A stretch of 42,545 nt of DNA from Bacteroidota bacterium (GTDB taxonomy: Bacteria; Bacteroidota; Ignavibacteria; Kapaibacteriales; NICIL-2): assembly GCA_019695345.1 (NCBI GenBank), contig JAIBAE010000035.1:1-42545 (forward strand), given 5' to 3'. Positions 1 to 8,370 of this stretch are shown here, piece by piece. Within the stretch, counting starts at the first letter, position 1. Each line of letters begins with the position of its first letter. The notes below the pieces were generated by a model, which saw only the letters and a program-made list of their open reading frames with translations, did no database searches and was not told where the DNA came from. Position numbers and translations under genes: made by a program.

Positions 1-18
1 GTAATGTACAATTAATTG

Positions 19-39
19 CATACTACATTTGGTAGTATG
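19..39. promoter_or_regulatory. Perfect 8-bp dyad upstream of the TonB receptor gene
   Basis: CATACTAC (19-26) and GTAGTATG (32-39) are perfect inverted copies around the 5-nt spacer ATTTG. The dyad ends 73 nt before the chosen receptor start. No T-run follows on the plus strand, so it fits a repressor operator better than an intrinsic terminator. No known operator was matched; the function is inferred from position only. Confidence 0.35.
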
Positions 40-112
40 GAAAACACGGATGTTGAGCATTCAGCATTGCCGTTTTGTATTATTTTATTCAAGTACATTC
101 AATTTTACCATT

Positions 113-2305
113 ATGAAAAACTTACTATTACTTTGCACAAGCATTGTGCTAAGTACAACAATATATGCACAGCCAAAAACAACATCACAGTTACCAACAG
201 TAAAAAGAGATACGATTGTATATAATACTAATCCGGTAACCGTCATTGCAAACCGTCAGGCAACATTAAATCTTGATGTTCCCCTTGCGGTTACAATTAT
301 TCCCCAAGAACAACTCCGCAACAACCGTGGATATGGATTAGATGAAGCTTTATCACTCGTTCCCGGAGCGTTGGTACAATCTCGTACGGGGAACCACGAT
401 GTACGTGTACTCATCCGTGGGTTTGGTGCTCGTGGTGCGGGACAACGCTCCAATGCCGGCACATCACGCGGAGTCCGCTTCTACATCGACGGCATTCCCG
501 AAACCGAACCTGACGGTAGAACAGCGTTCGATCTTATCGACATATCTGGCGCATCCTCTATCGAGGTAGTTCGTTCTAATGCTTCAACATTATGGGGTAA
601 TGCATCCGGTGGTGTTATCAATATCTCTACCGTCCCAACCGAAGACTACGCATTCACACGCATTCAAAACACCATGGGAAGTTTTGGATACCAAAAACAA
701 ACAATACAGGCATACTCGCCAATACAAAACGGGAAAGTGTTTGCAACTATTAACAACACCAACTTCGATGGATGGAGAGCACACTCAGGAAGTACGTTGT
801 TTCAGGCAAATGCAGGTGTACAAACTACCATCAGTAATAACACCAGGCTGGGTATCTACCTTGTAGGTGCAAGCAACTTATTCAGAATCCCCGGTCCATT
901 AACACAATCACAGTTTGATTCCGCTGCAACTCAAGCACAAACCGGTAGTGGGTACGATTTGATAAACCGAGATGAACGCCGTTACAACCGTCTTGGTAGA
1001 ATTGGTACAACCATAGAACATACAATTAATAGTATCCATTCTGTTTCAGCAACAGGGTTTCTTCAATCCAAATTTTTAGAACGCTCCGAGCGAAATACAT
1101 TCAGAGATTTCAATCGCTATCATACAGGCGGAAATGTTGTGTATCGTGCCGCATTTTCTCTTTCGGAAAATCTTCACAACAACTTTATGGCAGGTGTTGA
1201 CGAACAATACCAAGATGGCGCAATCCTCTTCTACAAACTCACAAACGGTCAGCGTGGCGATAGCTTACGTTCTAACAAACGCGAAGGCGCAAACAACTTC
1301 GGTGCATTTGCACAAAACGAGATAACTATCAACAACAATCTATCAATTCAGCTTGGTGCCCGTTACGATAACATCAGTTATTATAACGAAGATTATGCAG
1401 CAGGCGGCAACAGAACAACAAAATCCGAAGATAGAGTGTACAACCGCGTTACGCCCAAAGCAGCAATCAACTATAAAGTAAAACCCGGATTGAGTATCTA
1501 CGCAAACCTTGGTGGTGGCGTTGAGGTTCCGGCAGGTAACGAAGTTGACCCGGCAAATTCAAACGGCGACGATAAAACCCATTTGGTAAGTACATTACTC
1601 AACAAACCAATTACTTCTACCACTATGGAAGTTGGCGCAAAGCACTTTATTCTATTTGATAACCCCGGTTTCTTACAATCATTCCAATACGATGTTGCAG
1701 TGTATTCTATAACAAGCCAAAACGATTTGATACCATACCAATCAGGTGCATTTTATTTACAAGCGGCGTCAACATCACGCAAAGGTCTCGAAGCCAGCTT
1801 TATTGCCCAACTACCGGAAGGGATTAGCGTTATGGCAAGTGCTACCTTTTCTTCAAATACGTACAACAATTACACACTCGATTCACTCTTTACTAAATCA
1901 TCGTTCGATTCAAACCTTGTAGGTAAAAGTGCAAGTTATGCAGGCAACAAACTCCCCGGAGTTCCAAACATGTTTGCTACGGTACGGTTACGGTATGTAC
2001 CAACATTTTTTACGTATATGTTCCTTGAAGCAGAGATGCGCAACGTTGGCGAATACTTTGCCGACGACGCTAACAAAGTAACTGTTGCTTCTTATAATAT
2101 AATGGATGTAACTCTTGGGTGCGACTATCCATTATTCGATAATCTACATATAAGGGCAGTGGCACGTATGAACAATCTTACTGATGCAAAATATATTTCA
2201 TCGGCTTGGTTAAATCCCGATTTGGTTTCCGGTAAACCTGCATTTATAGAACCCGGACTTCCCCGTAACTCATCAATACAACTGGGTATTAACTACATTT
2301 ATTAA
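113..2305 (+). CDS. TonB-dependent outer-membrane receptor (siderophore/FecA type)
   Basis: A 730-residue outer-membrane receptor for energised uptake of a large ligand, probably a metal chelate. Residues 1-20 are a clear signal peptide ending IYAQ. A plug domain follows (about 38-185), with VTVIANR at its start, LIRGFGARGAGQ, and the FYIDGIP and WGNASGGVINIS segments typical of plug domains. The rest is an approximately 540-residue barrel ending in an aromatic residue (GINYIY). There is no N-terminal carboxypeptidase-like extension, unlike the receptor at 5303. An upstream in-frame codon at 29 exists, but the ATG at 113 places the signal peptide at the N-terminus. The substrate cannot be told from sequence; the plug looks more siderophore-like than SusC-like. 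A GC-rich hairpin follows 23 nt after the stop. Confidence 0.9.
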   Translation: MKNLLLLCTSIVLSTTIYAQPKTTSQLPTVKRDTIVYNTNPVTVIANRQATLNLDVPLAVTIIPQEQLRNNRGYGLDEALSLVPGALVQSRTGNHDVRVLIRGFGARGAGQRSNAGTSRGVRFYIDGIPETEPDGRTAFDLIDISGASSIEVVRSNASTLWGNASGGVINISTVPTEDYAFTRIQNTMGSFGYQKQTIQAYSPIQNGKVFATINNTNFDGWRAHSGSTLFQANAGVQTTISNNTRLGIYLVGASNLFRIPGPLTQSQFDSAATQAQTGSGYDLINRDERRYNRLGRIGTTIEHTINSIHSVSATGFLQSKFLERSERNTFRDFNRYHTGGNVVYRAAFSLSENLHNNFMAGVDEQYQDGAILFYKLTNGQRGDSLRSNKREGANNFGAFAQNEITINNNLSIQLGARYDNISYYNEDYAAGGNRTTKSEDRVYNRVTPKAAINYKVKPGLSIYANLGGGVEVPAGNEVDPANSNGDDKTHLVSTLLNKPITSTTMEVGAKHFILFDNPGFLQSFQYDVAVYSITSQNDLIPYQSGAFYLQAASTSRKGLEASFIAQLPEGISVMASATFSSNTYNNYTLDSLFTKSSFDSNLVGKSASYAGNKLPGVPNMFATVRLRYVPTFFTYMFLEAEMRNVGEYFADDANKVTVASYNIMDVTLGCDYPLFDNLHIRAVARMNNLTDAKYISSAWLNPDLVSGKPAFIEPGLPRNSSIQLGINYIY

Positions 2306-2312
2306 AAGTATC

Positions 2313-2371
2313 TTTTGCTCCCGCAAGACCGCACCACGCCTTGGCTACAAACCAACCGTGGTGCGGCGGGA
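2313..2371 (+). repeat. Type C intergenic repeat with strong hairpin
   Basis: Starts 7 nt after the receptor stop. It opens with TTTTGCTCCCGCAAGACC, shared in part with the element at 38096. It contains the perfect 10-bp arms CCGCACCACG (2329-2338) and CGTGGTGCGG (2357-2366). Inside the loop TTGG and CCAA can pair as well. No U-tract follows, so it is a REP-like 3' stabiliser or Rho-dependent stop rather than a canonical terminator. Confidence 0.5.
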
Positions 2372-2538
2372 AGAATCCTACCGTTCTCGCCTATCGTAAT
2401 AACTTCCCCTCCTGTCACGAATAATGTTGTATAACAACTAACATTCTCTCCCGCAAAGGACGGCTATTTCCATACTACAACGTATAGGTGCGGTCAAGCG
2501 ACAGCAACATCTCACCTCCACAATTGTTTAGACATTTC

Positions 2539-2569
2539 TTTGACAAATGTTTGACTTCCGTGTGACAAA
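2539..2569. promoter_or_regulatory. Three TTTGAC-like repeats at exact 11-bp spacing (PHO-box-like)
   Basis: TTTGACA (2539), TTTGACT (2550) and TGTGACA (2561) begin exactly 11 bp apart. On the minus strand they read TTGTCAC-N4-AAGTCAA-N4-TTGTCAA, close to the 7+4 layout of PhoB boxes. The array ends 63 nt before the start of a secreted 5'-nucleotidase, a classical phosphate-starvation gene. Binding by a PhoB/OmpR-family regulator is inference. Confidence 0.45.
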
Positions 2570-2621
2570 TCAAAATCCCACAAACCGGAATTTCGTATCA
2601 GAAATTTTAATCATTTTTTTC

Positions 2622-2628
2622 AGGAGGT
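2622..2628 (+). promoter_or_regulatory. Strong Shine-Dalgarno site
   Basis: AGGAGGT lies 4 nt before the ATG at 2633 and fixes the start of the 5'-nucleotidase. A full-strength site is notable because classical Bacteroidetes largely lack Shine-Dalgarno signals. Confidence 0.8.
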
Positions 2629-2632
2629 TACA

Positions 2633-4468
2633 ATGAAAACCGCACTACTATTAGCTGCTTTGGTAATTACTTCATGTATGTTGCAAGCAGCCGACACGCT
2701 TACTATTATTCACGTGAACGATACGCACTCTAACCTTGCGCCCGGTGGCTCGCGTGATAATAACTTACAAGGCACCATTGGAGGAATAGCCCGCGCTGCA
2801 ACCTACATTGGTATGACGAAACAGCAATTCCCAAACACATTAGTATTACACGCCGGTGATATTTACATTGGTGACTTATTTTTCCAGAAGTACTATGGCG
2901 TTGCAGAACTACAATTGATGGCGCAACTTGGTTTTGATGCCATGACGGTTGGAAACCACGAATTTGATCTGACTCCAACTACATTACAAACAGCTTTGGA
3001 TACGGCATTTGCAACAGGAATCCCTTTTCCGTTACTCTCCGCAAACCTGATATTGGACAATGATACAGTAAAAGGATTAAAGAAGTACATTCAACCATCG
3101 GTTGTAAAAACAGTGGGAGGGCTTAACGTTGGAATCTTTGGTTTAACAACACCCGAAACAAATGTACTTTCTCTCCCCGCACCAGCAGTGTTAGATACAA
3201 ACATCATACAGATTGCTATGGCACAAGTTGCCGAGTTAAAAGCAAAGAATTGTAATGTTATAATTCTTCTCTCGCATCTTGGGTTAGACCTTGATAAAAT
3301 TGTTGCGCAATATGTTGATGGCATTAATCTGATAGTAGGCGGACACGACCATTACACACTGAACAAACCTGTAACGGTAAACAACATTCCTATTGTACAA
3401 GCAGGTGCATTTTACCATGAGATTGGGTTAGTGCAAATTGAAGTAAAAAATGGCTCGGTAACCATACTGGAAAACAAAGTAACTGAACTAAACGCTACAA
3501 TTCCGGAAGAACCCACAGTTGCAGGTGTAGTAAATATGCTTGTTGCTGATATTGAAAACACATACGGTAAAGTTTATACAGAAAAAATTGCCGATGCCAC
3601 ACACACCTGCTCCGAAGTTGCCGTGCAATTAACAGAGAATGGAAGTAAAGATACACCGTTAGGCAATTACATCTGCGATACCTACAAACTGTTTGGCGCT
3701 ACCGAAATAGCATTACAACCAGGTGGTTCTATTGCACAACAAATATATCAGGGGCCACTTGTTGCCGCCGATGCTTTCCGCACAGTAGGTTATGGTTTTA
3801 ATATGCAAAACGGGTTGGGATTCCACGTTGTACGCTTTAATGTAACAGGTATGGAACTTCTAACCGGACTAACCTTTGGGTTAAGCAACATCACCGTTAA
3901 CGATGAGTTTTTACTTCAGTGTTCGGGTATGAAATACTCTTACAACCCCGATGCAGAGTTACCACAACGCTTAACAGGAGTAGAAATAAACGGACAACCT
4001 ATAAATCCTTCAACTTCGTACTCGGTAACAACCAACGAATTTGTGATGAGTTTCTTTGCTATGCTCAACATAGCGCCAACAAACATTCACATCTTTGGCG
4101 ATACCACAGAGTTTATGGTATTAAGCGGAAGAATGATGTTAGATAAATCCGTAAACCCGGTAACCGAAGGCAGAATCACTTCTGTAAAAAGTACTAATGC
4201 TGTGGAACAGCAAACAACAGTAAACTTTTCTGCTAAAGCGTTACCTCAGCCAGCTGCGGAACAATTAACAATTAACACTCCTGTTGAGTTAGAAGAAACA
4301 GCACAAGTAAAAATATTTGCGTCAAATCTTATTGAACATCACATATCACATTCTACACACGGTAATACCACAATACTTGATACAACATCTTTACTCAATG
4401 GGATGTATATCTATAAAATTACATCGAACAACACAACATTTGTCGGAACCTTTATAGTAAACAAATAA
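2633..4468 (+). CDS. Secreted 5'-nucleotidase/cyclic phosphodiesterase with T9SS sorting domain
   Basis: An UshA/YfkN-type metallophosphoesterase of 611 residues that would release phosphate from extracellular nucleotides. A signal peptide (1-19) is followed by the metal motifs in order: HVNDTHS (27-33), LHAGDIYIGD, TVGNHEFD, LLSHLG and GGHDHY. The 5'-nucleotidase C-terminal domain (about 310-510) begins around DATHTC and contains DTPLGNYICD. The final 80 or so residues resemble a T9SS C-terminal sorting domain (NGMYIYKI near the end). An oddity is LQPGGSIAQ where the family usually has NGGxxR, so the substrate-binding Arg is not obvious. The gene below starts 24 nt after its stop, suggesting co-transcription. 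An 11-bp-spaced repeat array upstream suggests phosphate control. The general fold is certain; exact substrate is not. Confidence 0.88.
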   Translation: MKTALLLAALVITSCMLQAADTLTIIHVNDTHSNLAPGGSRDNNLQGTIGGIARAATYIGMTKQQFPNTLVLHAGDIYIGDLFFQKYYGVAELQLMAQLGFDAMTVGNHEFDLTPTTLQTALDTAFATGIPFPLLSANLILDNDTVKGLKKYIQPSVVKTVGGLNVGIFGLTTPETNVLSLPAPAVLDTNIIQIAMAQVAELKAKNCNVIILLSHLGLDLDKIVAQYVDGINLIVGGHDHYTLNKPVTVNNIPIVQAGAFYHEIGLVQIEVKNGSVTILENKVTELNATIPEEPTVAGVVNMLVADIENTYGKVYTEKIADATHTCSEVAVQLTENGSKDTPLGNYICDTYKLFGATEIALQPGGSIAQQIYQGPLVAADAFRTVGYGFNMQNGLGFHVVRFNVTGMELLTGLTFGLSNITVNDEFLLQCSGMKYSYNPDAELPQRLTGVEINGQPINPSTSYSVTTNEFVMSFFAMLNIAPTNIHIFGDTTEFMVLSGRMMLDKSVNPVTEGRITSVKSTNAVEQQTTVNFSAKALPQPAAEQLTINTPVELEETAQVKIFASNLIEHHISHSTHGNTTILDTTSLLNGMYIYKITSNNTTFVGTFIVNK

Positions 4469-4492
4469 CTAATTATGTATCAGGAGAACATC

Positions 4493-5065
4493 ATGAAAAC
4501 GTTAACTAAAACATATGTTATTGTACTGGTAGTTTTCAGTACATTTTACAATGTGTTCGCTCAGGAAACGGTTGTTGATTCTACGTTATTGGACCAACCG
4601 TATGTATATGCACCATTTCCCAATACCGTTGGCTCGGAATACTCTACATTGCTTGGCTACGGACTTTTTTATAAGGTTGGTGTTAGCAAAAACCTACAAC
4701 TAAAGTTTACGGGTATTCCTTATTATAGCGCTAACAATTATAGGTCGGAAATGTTTTACAACATTGGCTCACAGCTTCAACTTGACTTTGTAAAACTACG
4801 AGAGTTACGCGGGTACGGTTTAGTTGGCGGAGCATATTTCCATTCTAACATAACATATAACGGTTCGGATGCAAATAAAGAATCGAGTAACGGATTAAGT
4901 TTAGCTGTAGGAATTGGAATCGAAACGCGATTCTTCCGCAGGTTAATTATTCACACCGAACTTACCGGCGGCTATAACTCATCTACAGAAGTTCGTTACG
5001 GTACAAACTACTTCGATACATCACTTAAAGTAGGTGTAGGTGCCGGTTTGGGAATTGTGTTCTAA
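4493..5065 (+). CDS. Small outer-membrane beta-barrel-like protein, unknown function
   Basis: 190 residues with a signal peptide (1-24, ending NVFAQ) and alternating hydrophobic/polar strands rich in Gly, Tyr and Asn. The C-terminus GAGLGIVF ends in Phe, as outer-membrane barrels often do. About eight strands could fit, in the size range of OmpA- or OmpX-like barrels, but I recognise no family motif. The start at 4493 is chosen over the ATG at 4475 because AGGAG (4482-4486) sits 6 nt upstream and the protein then begins with MKTLTKTY. It follows the 5'-nucleotidase by 24 nt, so it is probably in the same transcript and may serve nucleoside or phosphate entry; that link is inference from position. 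Confidence 0.7.
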   Translation: MKTLTKTYVIVLVVFSTFYNVFAQETVVDSTLLDQPYVYAPFPNTVGSEYSTLLGYGLFYKVGVSKNLQLKFTGIPYYSANNYRSEMFYNIGSQLQLDFVKLRELRGYGLVGGAYFHSNITYNGSDANKESSNGLSLAVGIGIETRFFRRLIIHTELTGGYNSSTEVRYGTNYFDTSLKVGVGAGLGIVF

Positions 5066-5082
5066 TACAAATAAAAAGTAGC

Positions 5083-5143
5083 ATGGTTCGGTTCTGCAAC
5101 GTGGCAATCCTTGTGCGCCGTCACACGGGCGGAACCGAACCAT
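5083..5143. repeat. Long-armed inverted repeat in a gene 3' region
   Basis: ATGGTTCGGTTC (5083-5094) and GAACCGAACCAT (5132-5143) are perfect 12-bp inverted copies with a 37-nt loop that has an inner TGTG/CACA pairing. It starts 17 nt after the barrel-protein stop and abuts type B copy B1. The 14-mer CCATACTGCGCCGC (5140-5153) recurs inside the type B copy at 35418. It may be a decayed small inverted-repeat element or a transcript end. Confidence 0.45.
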
Positions 5144-5150
5144 ACTGCGC

Positions 5151-5219
5151 CGCTGAAAGGTTTGGTTCGCACAGGGTTGGCGCGCTAAAGGGTAGCTTCG
5201 GCAGCGGTGCGAAACAAGA
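5151..5219 (-). repeat. Type B intergenic repeat, copy B1
   Basis: Shares CAGGGTTGGCGCGCT and GCTTCGGCAG with other type B copies. TTCGCAC (5166-5172) and GTGCGAA (5207-5213) form inverted ends inside it. Minus strand is given because type B aligns with type A only after reverse complementation. It lies between the barrel gene and the second TonB receptor. Confidence 0.6.
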
Positions 5220-5251
5220 ATATTTCAACTATCCCGCCGTCCAAAATTGAG

Positions 5252-5259
5252 TATGTTTG
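5252..5259 (+). promoter_or_regulatory. Possible Bacteroidota-type -7 promoter box
   Basis: TATGTTTG fits the TAnnTTTG consensus and would place a transcript start about 35-40 nt before the receptor ATG at 5303. No convincing TTTG -33 element sits at the expected distance, so this is weak. Confidence 0.25.
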
Positions 5260-5302
5260 TGATACGATACGCTAAGGGGAAATATATCTTATTATTGTGA
5301 AC

Positions 5303-7588
5303 ATGAACAAACTTTATATATATGTGTTTGTGCTGATTGTTACAGTTGCGCATGCACAACAACCTTCCGGAACGTTACGCGGAGTTGTTACTAATACACA
5401 TTCGCAACAAACTATTGCGGGTGTTACCGTTAAACTACTTAGTACAAAACTTGGCGCAATTACAAACTCTAAGGGTGAGTACACTATTAAGAATATTCCT
5501 GTGGGAACGTATTCGGTGCAGTTTAGTTCGGTTGGTTTTGAACAAAAAACGCAAGCGGATGTTGTGATAAGAAGTGGACGGAGTACCGTTACGGATGTAT
5601 CGTTAAAAGAACAAGCAACAAGTAGCGATGCTGTTACAGTTCAAGCAGATTATTTTTCTGCTAACGATGCAACTGTTGGGAGTGCAATGGAATATTCGTC
5701 CGAAGAAATTCGACGTGCGCCGGGCTCGGCGGGTGATATTAACCGTGTTCTTACCTCATCACCAAGCATTGGCAGAGTTGATGACTCGCGTGCAGACATT
5801 GTTGTGCGAGGTGGTTCCCCTGCTGAAAATTCATTTTTGATAGACAACATTCCTGTATATAACATCAACTACTTTCCAAAACAGGGGGCATCGGGTGGAC
5901 CAATTAGTTTTATCAATATAGCTCAAGTAAGAAGTATGAACTTCCGCACGGGCGGTTATGATGCATCGTTCAATGCTTTGTCGTCAGTTGTAGATATATC
6001 ATTAAAAGATGGCAACAGCGAACACTTTGCCGCACAAGCCGATTTAAACATGATTGGCGTTGGCGGAATGATAGAAGGTCCACTTGGTAACGGCTCATCA
6101 TATTATGTATCTGTTTCTCGCGGATATTTGGATGCGTTAAAAGATATGTTAGGACAAACTGGCGTACCACAATGGGCAAACATCCAGGGTAAAATCACCT
6201 TGAATGCCGGAGCAGATGATAAGATAGGCATTATTGCATTTAGTGCGTTAAGTGATTTCAAGCGCGATAAAACAGAAGCGTTGGGAACAAATACATCGGT
6301 AAATAACAATCAGCAATGGCAAAACATTTACGGAGCAAACTGGAAACATATTTATGGTACAACCGGATATGCTAATACATCACTCTCGTTTAACTCCATA
6401 CATGGTTTCGAGTGGGCGCGCTTCCCACAAAATGATTCAATGTTTATGGATAATGATTACACTCAACAAGCAATTCATCTTCGGCATGTATCGCACTTTG
6501 TTCATTCTACTCAAATAGAAAGCGAAATTGGATTTGATACAAGATATGAACTAAACAACCTTAGTGCATTTGTGGCAGCCCATGTTGATTCAACTTCTAC
6601 TTTTATACAATCGCAGTATGTTCGTAACACTCCAAACATGTTTCGCTACGATGCGTTTGCTTCTCTAATTGCCACACTATTTGATAAACTGCATACAAGC
6701 GTAGGAATGCGTGCCGAACAATCAATGTATTCTGAAAATCGCACTCTGGCTATACAAGTATTACCGCGTGTTTCGTTGCAGTACAACATCAGCAACGATG
6801 TAACTATCTCTGCCTGTTGGGGCAAATTCACTCAAGCGTTACCATTAGCGTTACTACAGTATGCTATCAACAATACATTTCCAACCAAACCTATTATAGC
6901 TACACACGTTGTTGCATCGCTGGGATGGATTGTAAGTTCCGATACACGTGTAACAGTTGAGGCATACAAAAAGGATTACAACAATATGCCCATAGATATT
7001 GCCGAACCCACACGCTCACCACTTGATGATGCTGTTTCCGACTTTGAATACAAACAAACAACACATTACCGATTTAATGGCACGGCTCGTTCGTATGGTA
7101 TTGAACTTGCCTTACAAAAGAAAATGTCTTCGGATATCTATGCAACTATAGGAAGTAGTATGAACCGTAGTTTTTATACCGATGGAAATGGTGTTGAACG
7201 TTCACGTTTGTATGATAATCGTTATCTACTAAATGCTACCATTGGCTGGAAGATAAGCGACTCGTGGGAAGTAGGCGGACAGTTTGCTATGATGGGTGGT
7301 AATGCGTATTCACCCATTAACGATTCGCTTTCGAAACTTCGTGGTGTGGAAGTTGTTAACAACAGCGAAGTGATGATGAGTCACCTTCCGGCTTATACAA
7401 CGTTTAACCTCCGTGTTGATAAACGGTTTAACTTTGAGCAATCGAACATCATTGTGTATCTGACAGCTCTCAATGCATTAAACTTACAAAACACCAAAAC
7501 AATCGAGTGGAATCCTTACTCTAAAACAGTTATCACAACACAGCATATTGGAATATTGCCTGTGCTTGGTGTTGAATGGCAGATGTAG
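5303..7588 (+). CDS. TonB-dependent receptor with N-terminal carboxypeptidase-regulatory-like domain
   Basis: A 761-residue outer-membrane receptor. Signal peptide 1-19 (ends AHAQ). A CarboxypepD_reg-like beta-sandwich follows (about 22-105: GTLRGVVTN, GEYTIKNIPVGTYSVQFSSV). The plug domain (about 110-235) carries DIVVRGGSPAENSFLIDNIP, and the barrel fills the rest, ending VLGVEWQM. This architecture is the common Bacteroidota type that takes up chelates or oligomers. It is not clearly SusC: no SusD follows. Instead an OmpR-type regulator follows 24 nt downstream, so receptor and regulator are probably co-transcribed. A GTG at 5297 also opens the frame, but the ATG two codons later is the more natural start. 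Substrate unknown. Confidence 0.9.
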   Translation: MNKLYIYVFVLIVTVAHAQQPSGTLRGVVTNTHSQQTIAGVTVKLLSTKLGAITNSKGEYTIKNIPVGTYSVQFSSVGFEQKTQADVVIRSGRSTVTDVSLKEQATSSDAVTVQADYFSANDATVGSAMEYSSEEIRRAPGSAGDINRVLTSSPSIGRVDDSRADIVVRGGSPAENSFLIDNIPVYNINYFPKQGASGGPISFINIAQVRSMNFRTGGYDASFNALSSVVDISLKDGNSEHFAAQADLNMIGVGGMIEGPLGNGSSYYVSVSRGYLDALKDMLGQTGVPQWANIQGKITLNAGADDKIGIIAFSALSDFKRDKTEALGTNTSVNNNQQWQNIYGANWKHIYGTTGYANTSLSFNSIHGFEWARFPQNDSMFMDNDYTQQAIHLRHVSHFVHSTQIESEIGFDTRYELNNLSAFVAAHVDSTSTFIQSQYVRNTPNMFRYDAFASLIATLFDKLHTSVGMRAEQSMYSENRTLAIQVLPRVSLQYNISNDVTISACWGKFTQALPLALLQYAINNTFPTKPIIATHVVASLGWIVSSDTRVTVEAYKKDYNNMPIDIAEPTRSPLDDAVSDFEYKQTTHYRFNGTARSYGIELALQKKMSSDIYATIGSSMNRSFYTDGNGVERSRLYDNRYLLNATIGWKISDSWEVGGQFAMMGGNAYSPINDSLSKLRGVEVVNNSEVMMSHLPAYTTFNLRVDKRFNFEQSNIIVYLTALNALNLQNTKTIEWNPYSKTVITTQHIGILPVLGVEWQM

Positions 7589-7612
7589 TCCGTAATAATT
7601 ATCGGAGTTTTT

Positions 7613-8296
7613 ATGCACCACATTTTACTAATAGAGGATGATCCTGCAATTACCCTTGGACTACAAGATGCACTTACCGAAGAGTTGTTTCATGTTTCTG
7701 TTGAACACGACGGCGCGCGCGGTTACACCCATGCACTTGAATCCGGCATTGACTGTATAATCCTTGATGTGATGTTACCATCAATGAATGGAAAAGATGT
7801 CTGCCGCAAACTCCGCGAACAAGGTATTGCTACGCCAATTATTATGCTAACAAGTAAGGGTGAGGAGGCCGATAAAGTGTTAGGACTTGAACTTGGTGCC
7901 GACGATTACGTAACAAAACCATTCAGTGTACGAGAGCTTATTGCCAGAATTAAAGCACATCTTCGCAGAACTACCCCAATACGGCATTCAAGTACAAAAC
8001 AACTAACATTTGGAAATATTGAAGTGAATTTTACAAATCAGGAGTTACTCTTACATGGAAAACCGGTAAAACTCTCTGCACGAGAGTTTGAAGTACTACA
8101 CTACCTTATAGAACACGAAGGAACAATAGTAACTCGCGAAATGCTTTTAGACAACGTATGGGGGTACAATAACTTCCCCACCACCCGCACCGTAGATAAC
8201 TACATTCTCATGCTTCGTAAAAAGCTCGAAGAAAATCCAGCACACCCCAAACACATACTCACGTTGCATACGCAAGGATATAAATTTGTAAGATAA
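7613..8296 (+). CDS. OmpR/PhoB-family response regulator
   Basis: 227 residues: a receiver domain (1-118) with acidic pocket E8-D9-D10, phospho-acceptor D52 (CIILDVMLP) and the switch Lys in DDYVTKPF, then a winged-helix DNA-binding domain (about 128-225) with the typical REFEVLHYL and TRTVDNYILMLRKKLE segments. It follows a TonB receptor by 24 nt and has no kinase in its own transcript. The nearest HisKA-type kinase is on the other strand at 10530-12836, past the amine oxidase, and is the best partner candidate; that pairing is inference. Regulators of this family bind direct repeats spaced by 11 bp, the pattern seen at 2539-2569. Repeat A1 starts 5 nt after the stop. Confidence 0.93.
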   Translation: MHHILLIEDDPAITLGLQDALTEELFHVSVEHDGARGYTHALESGIDCIILDVMLPSMNGKDVCRKLREQGIATPIIMLTSKGEEADKVLGLELGADDYVTKPFSVRELIARIKAHLRRTTPIRHSSTKQLTFGNIEVNFTNQELLLHGKPVKLSAREFEVLHYLIEHEGTIVTREMLLDNVWGYNNFPTTRTVDNYILMLRKKLEENPAHPKHILTLHTQGYKFVR

Positions 8297-8301
8297 TATT
8301 A

Positions 8302-8361
8302 GTGTTCCCCTCACGCAATTTTACAGCGTTATACTCGGTCACCCATTGCCGTCCGAACGTT
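8302..8361 (+). repeat. Type A 60-bp intergenic repeat, copy A1
   Basis: Begins GTGTTCCCCTCACGC, continues TTACAGCGTTATACTCGG and TCACCCATTGCCGTCCG. It fills the space between two converging genes (regulator and amine oxidase) and ends 9 nt from the amine oxidase stop. Read from the minus strand, the stem CGUUCG/UGGGUG stays paired with G-U pairs. Confidence 0.8.
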
Positions 8362-8370
8362 TCAATGTTT

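Larger units (their letters stand above)
2306..2632. other. 327-nt intergenic region before the 5'-nucleotidase gene
   Basis: Contains the type C hairpin (2313-2371), a second degenerate fragment CTCCCGCAAAGGACGGCT (2446-2463), the 11-bp-spaced TGAC repeats (2539-2569) and the ribosome binding site (2622-2628). I find no credible small gene here. Confidence 0.6.

Noticed and set aside
2306-2632. tRNA or small RNA gene in the GC-rich gap
   Set aside because: The hairpin has no cloverleaf layout or T-loop motif; it is explained by the type C repeat.
5303-7588. SusC-type polysaccharide receptor
   Set aside because: No SusD gene follows and the next gene is a response regulator; the N-terminal beta domain alone is not diagnostic.
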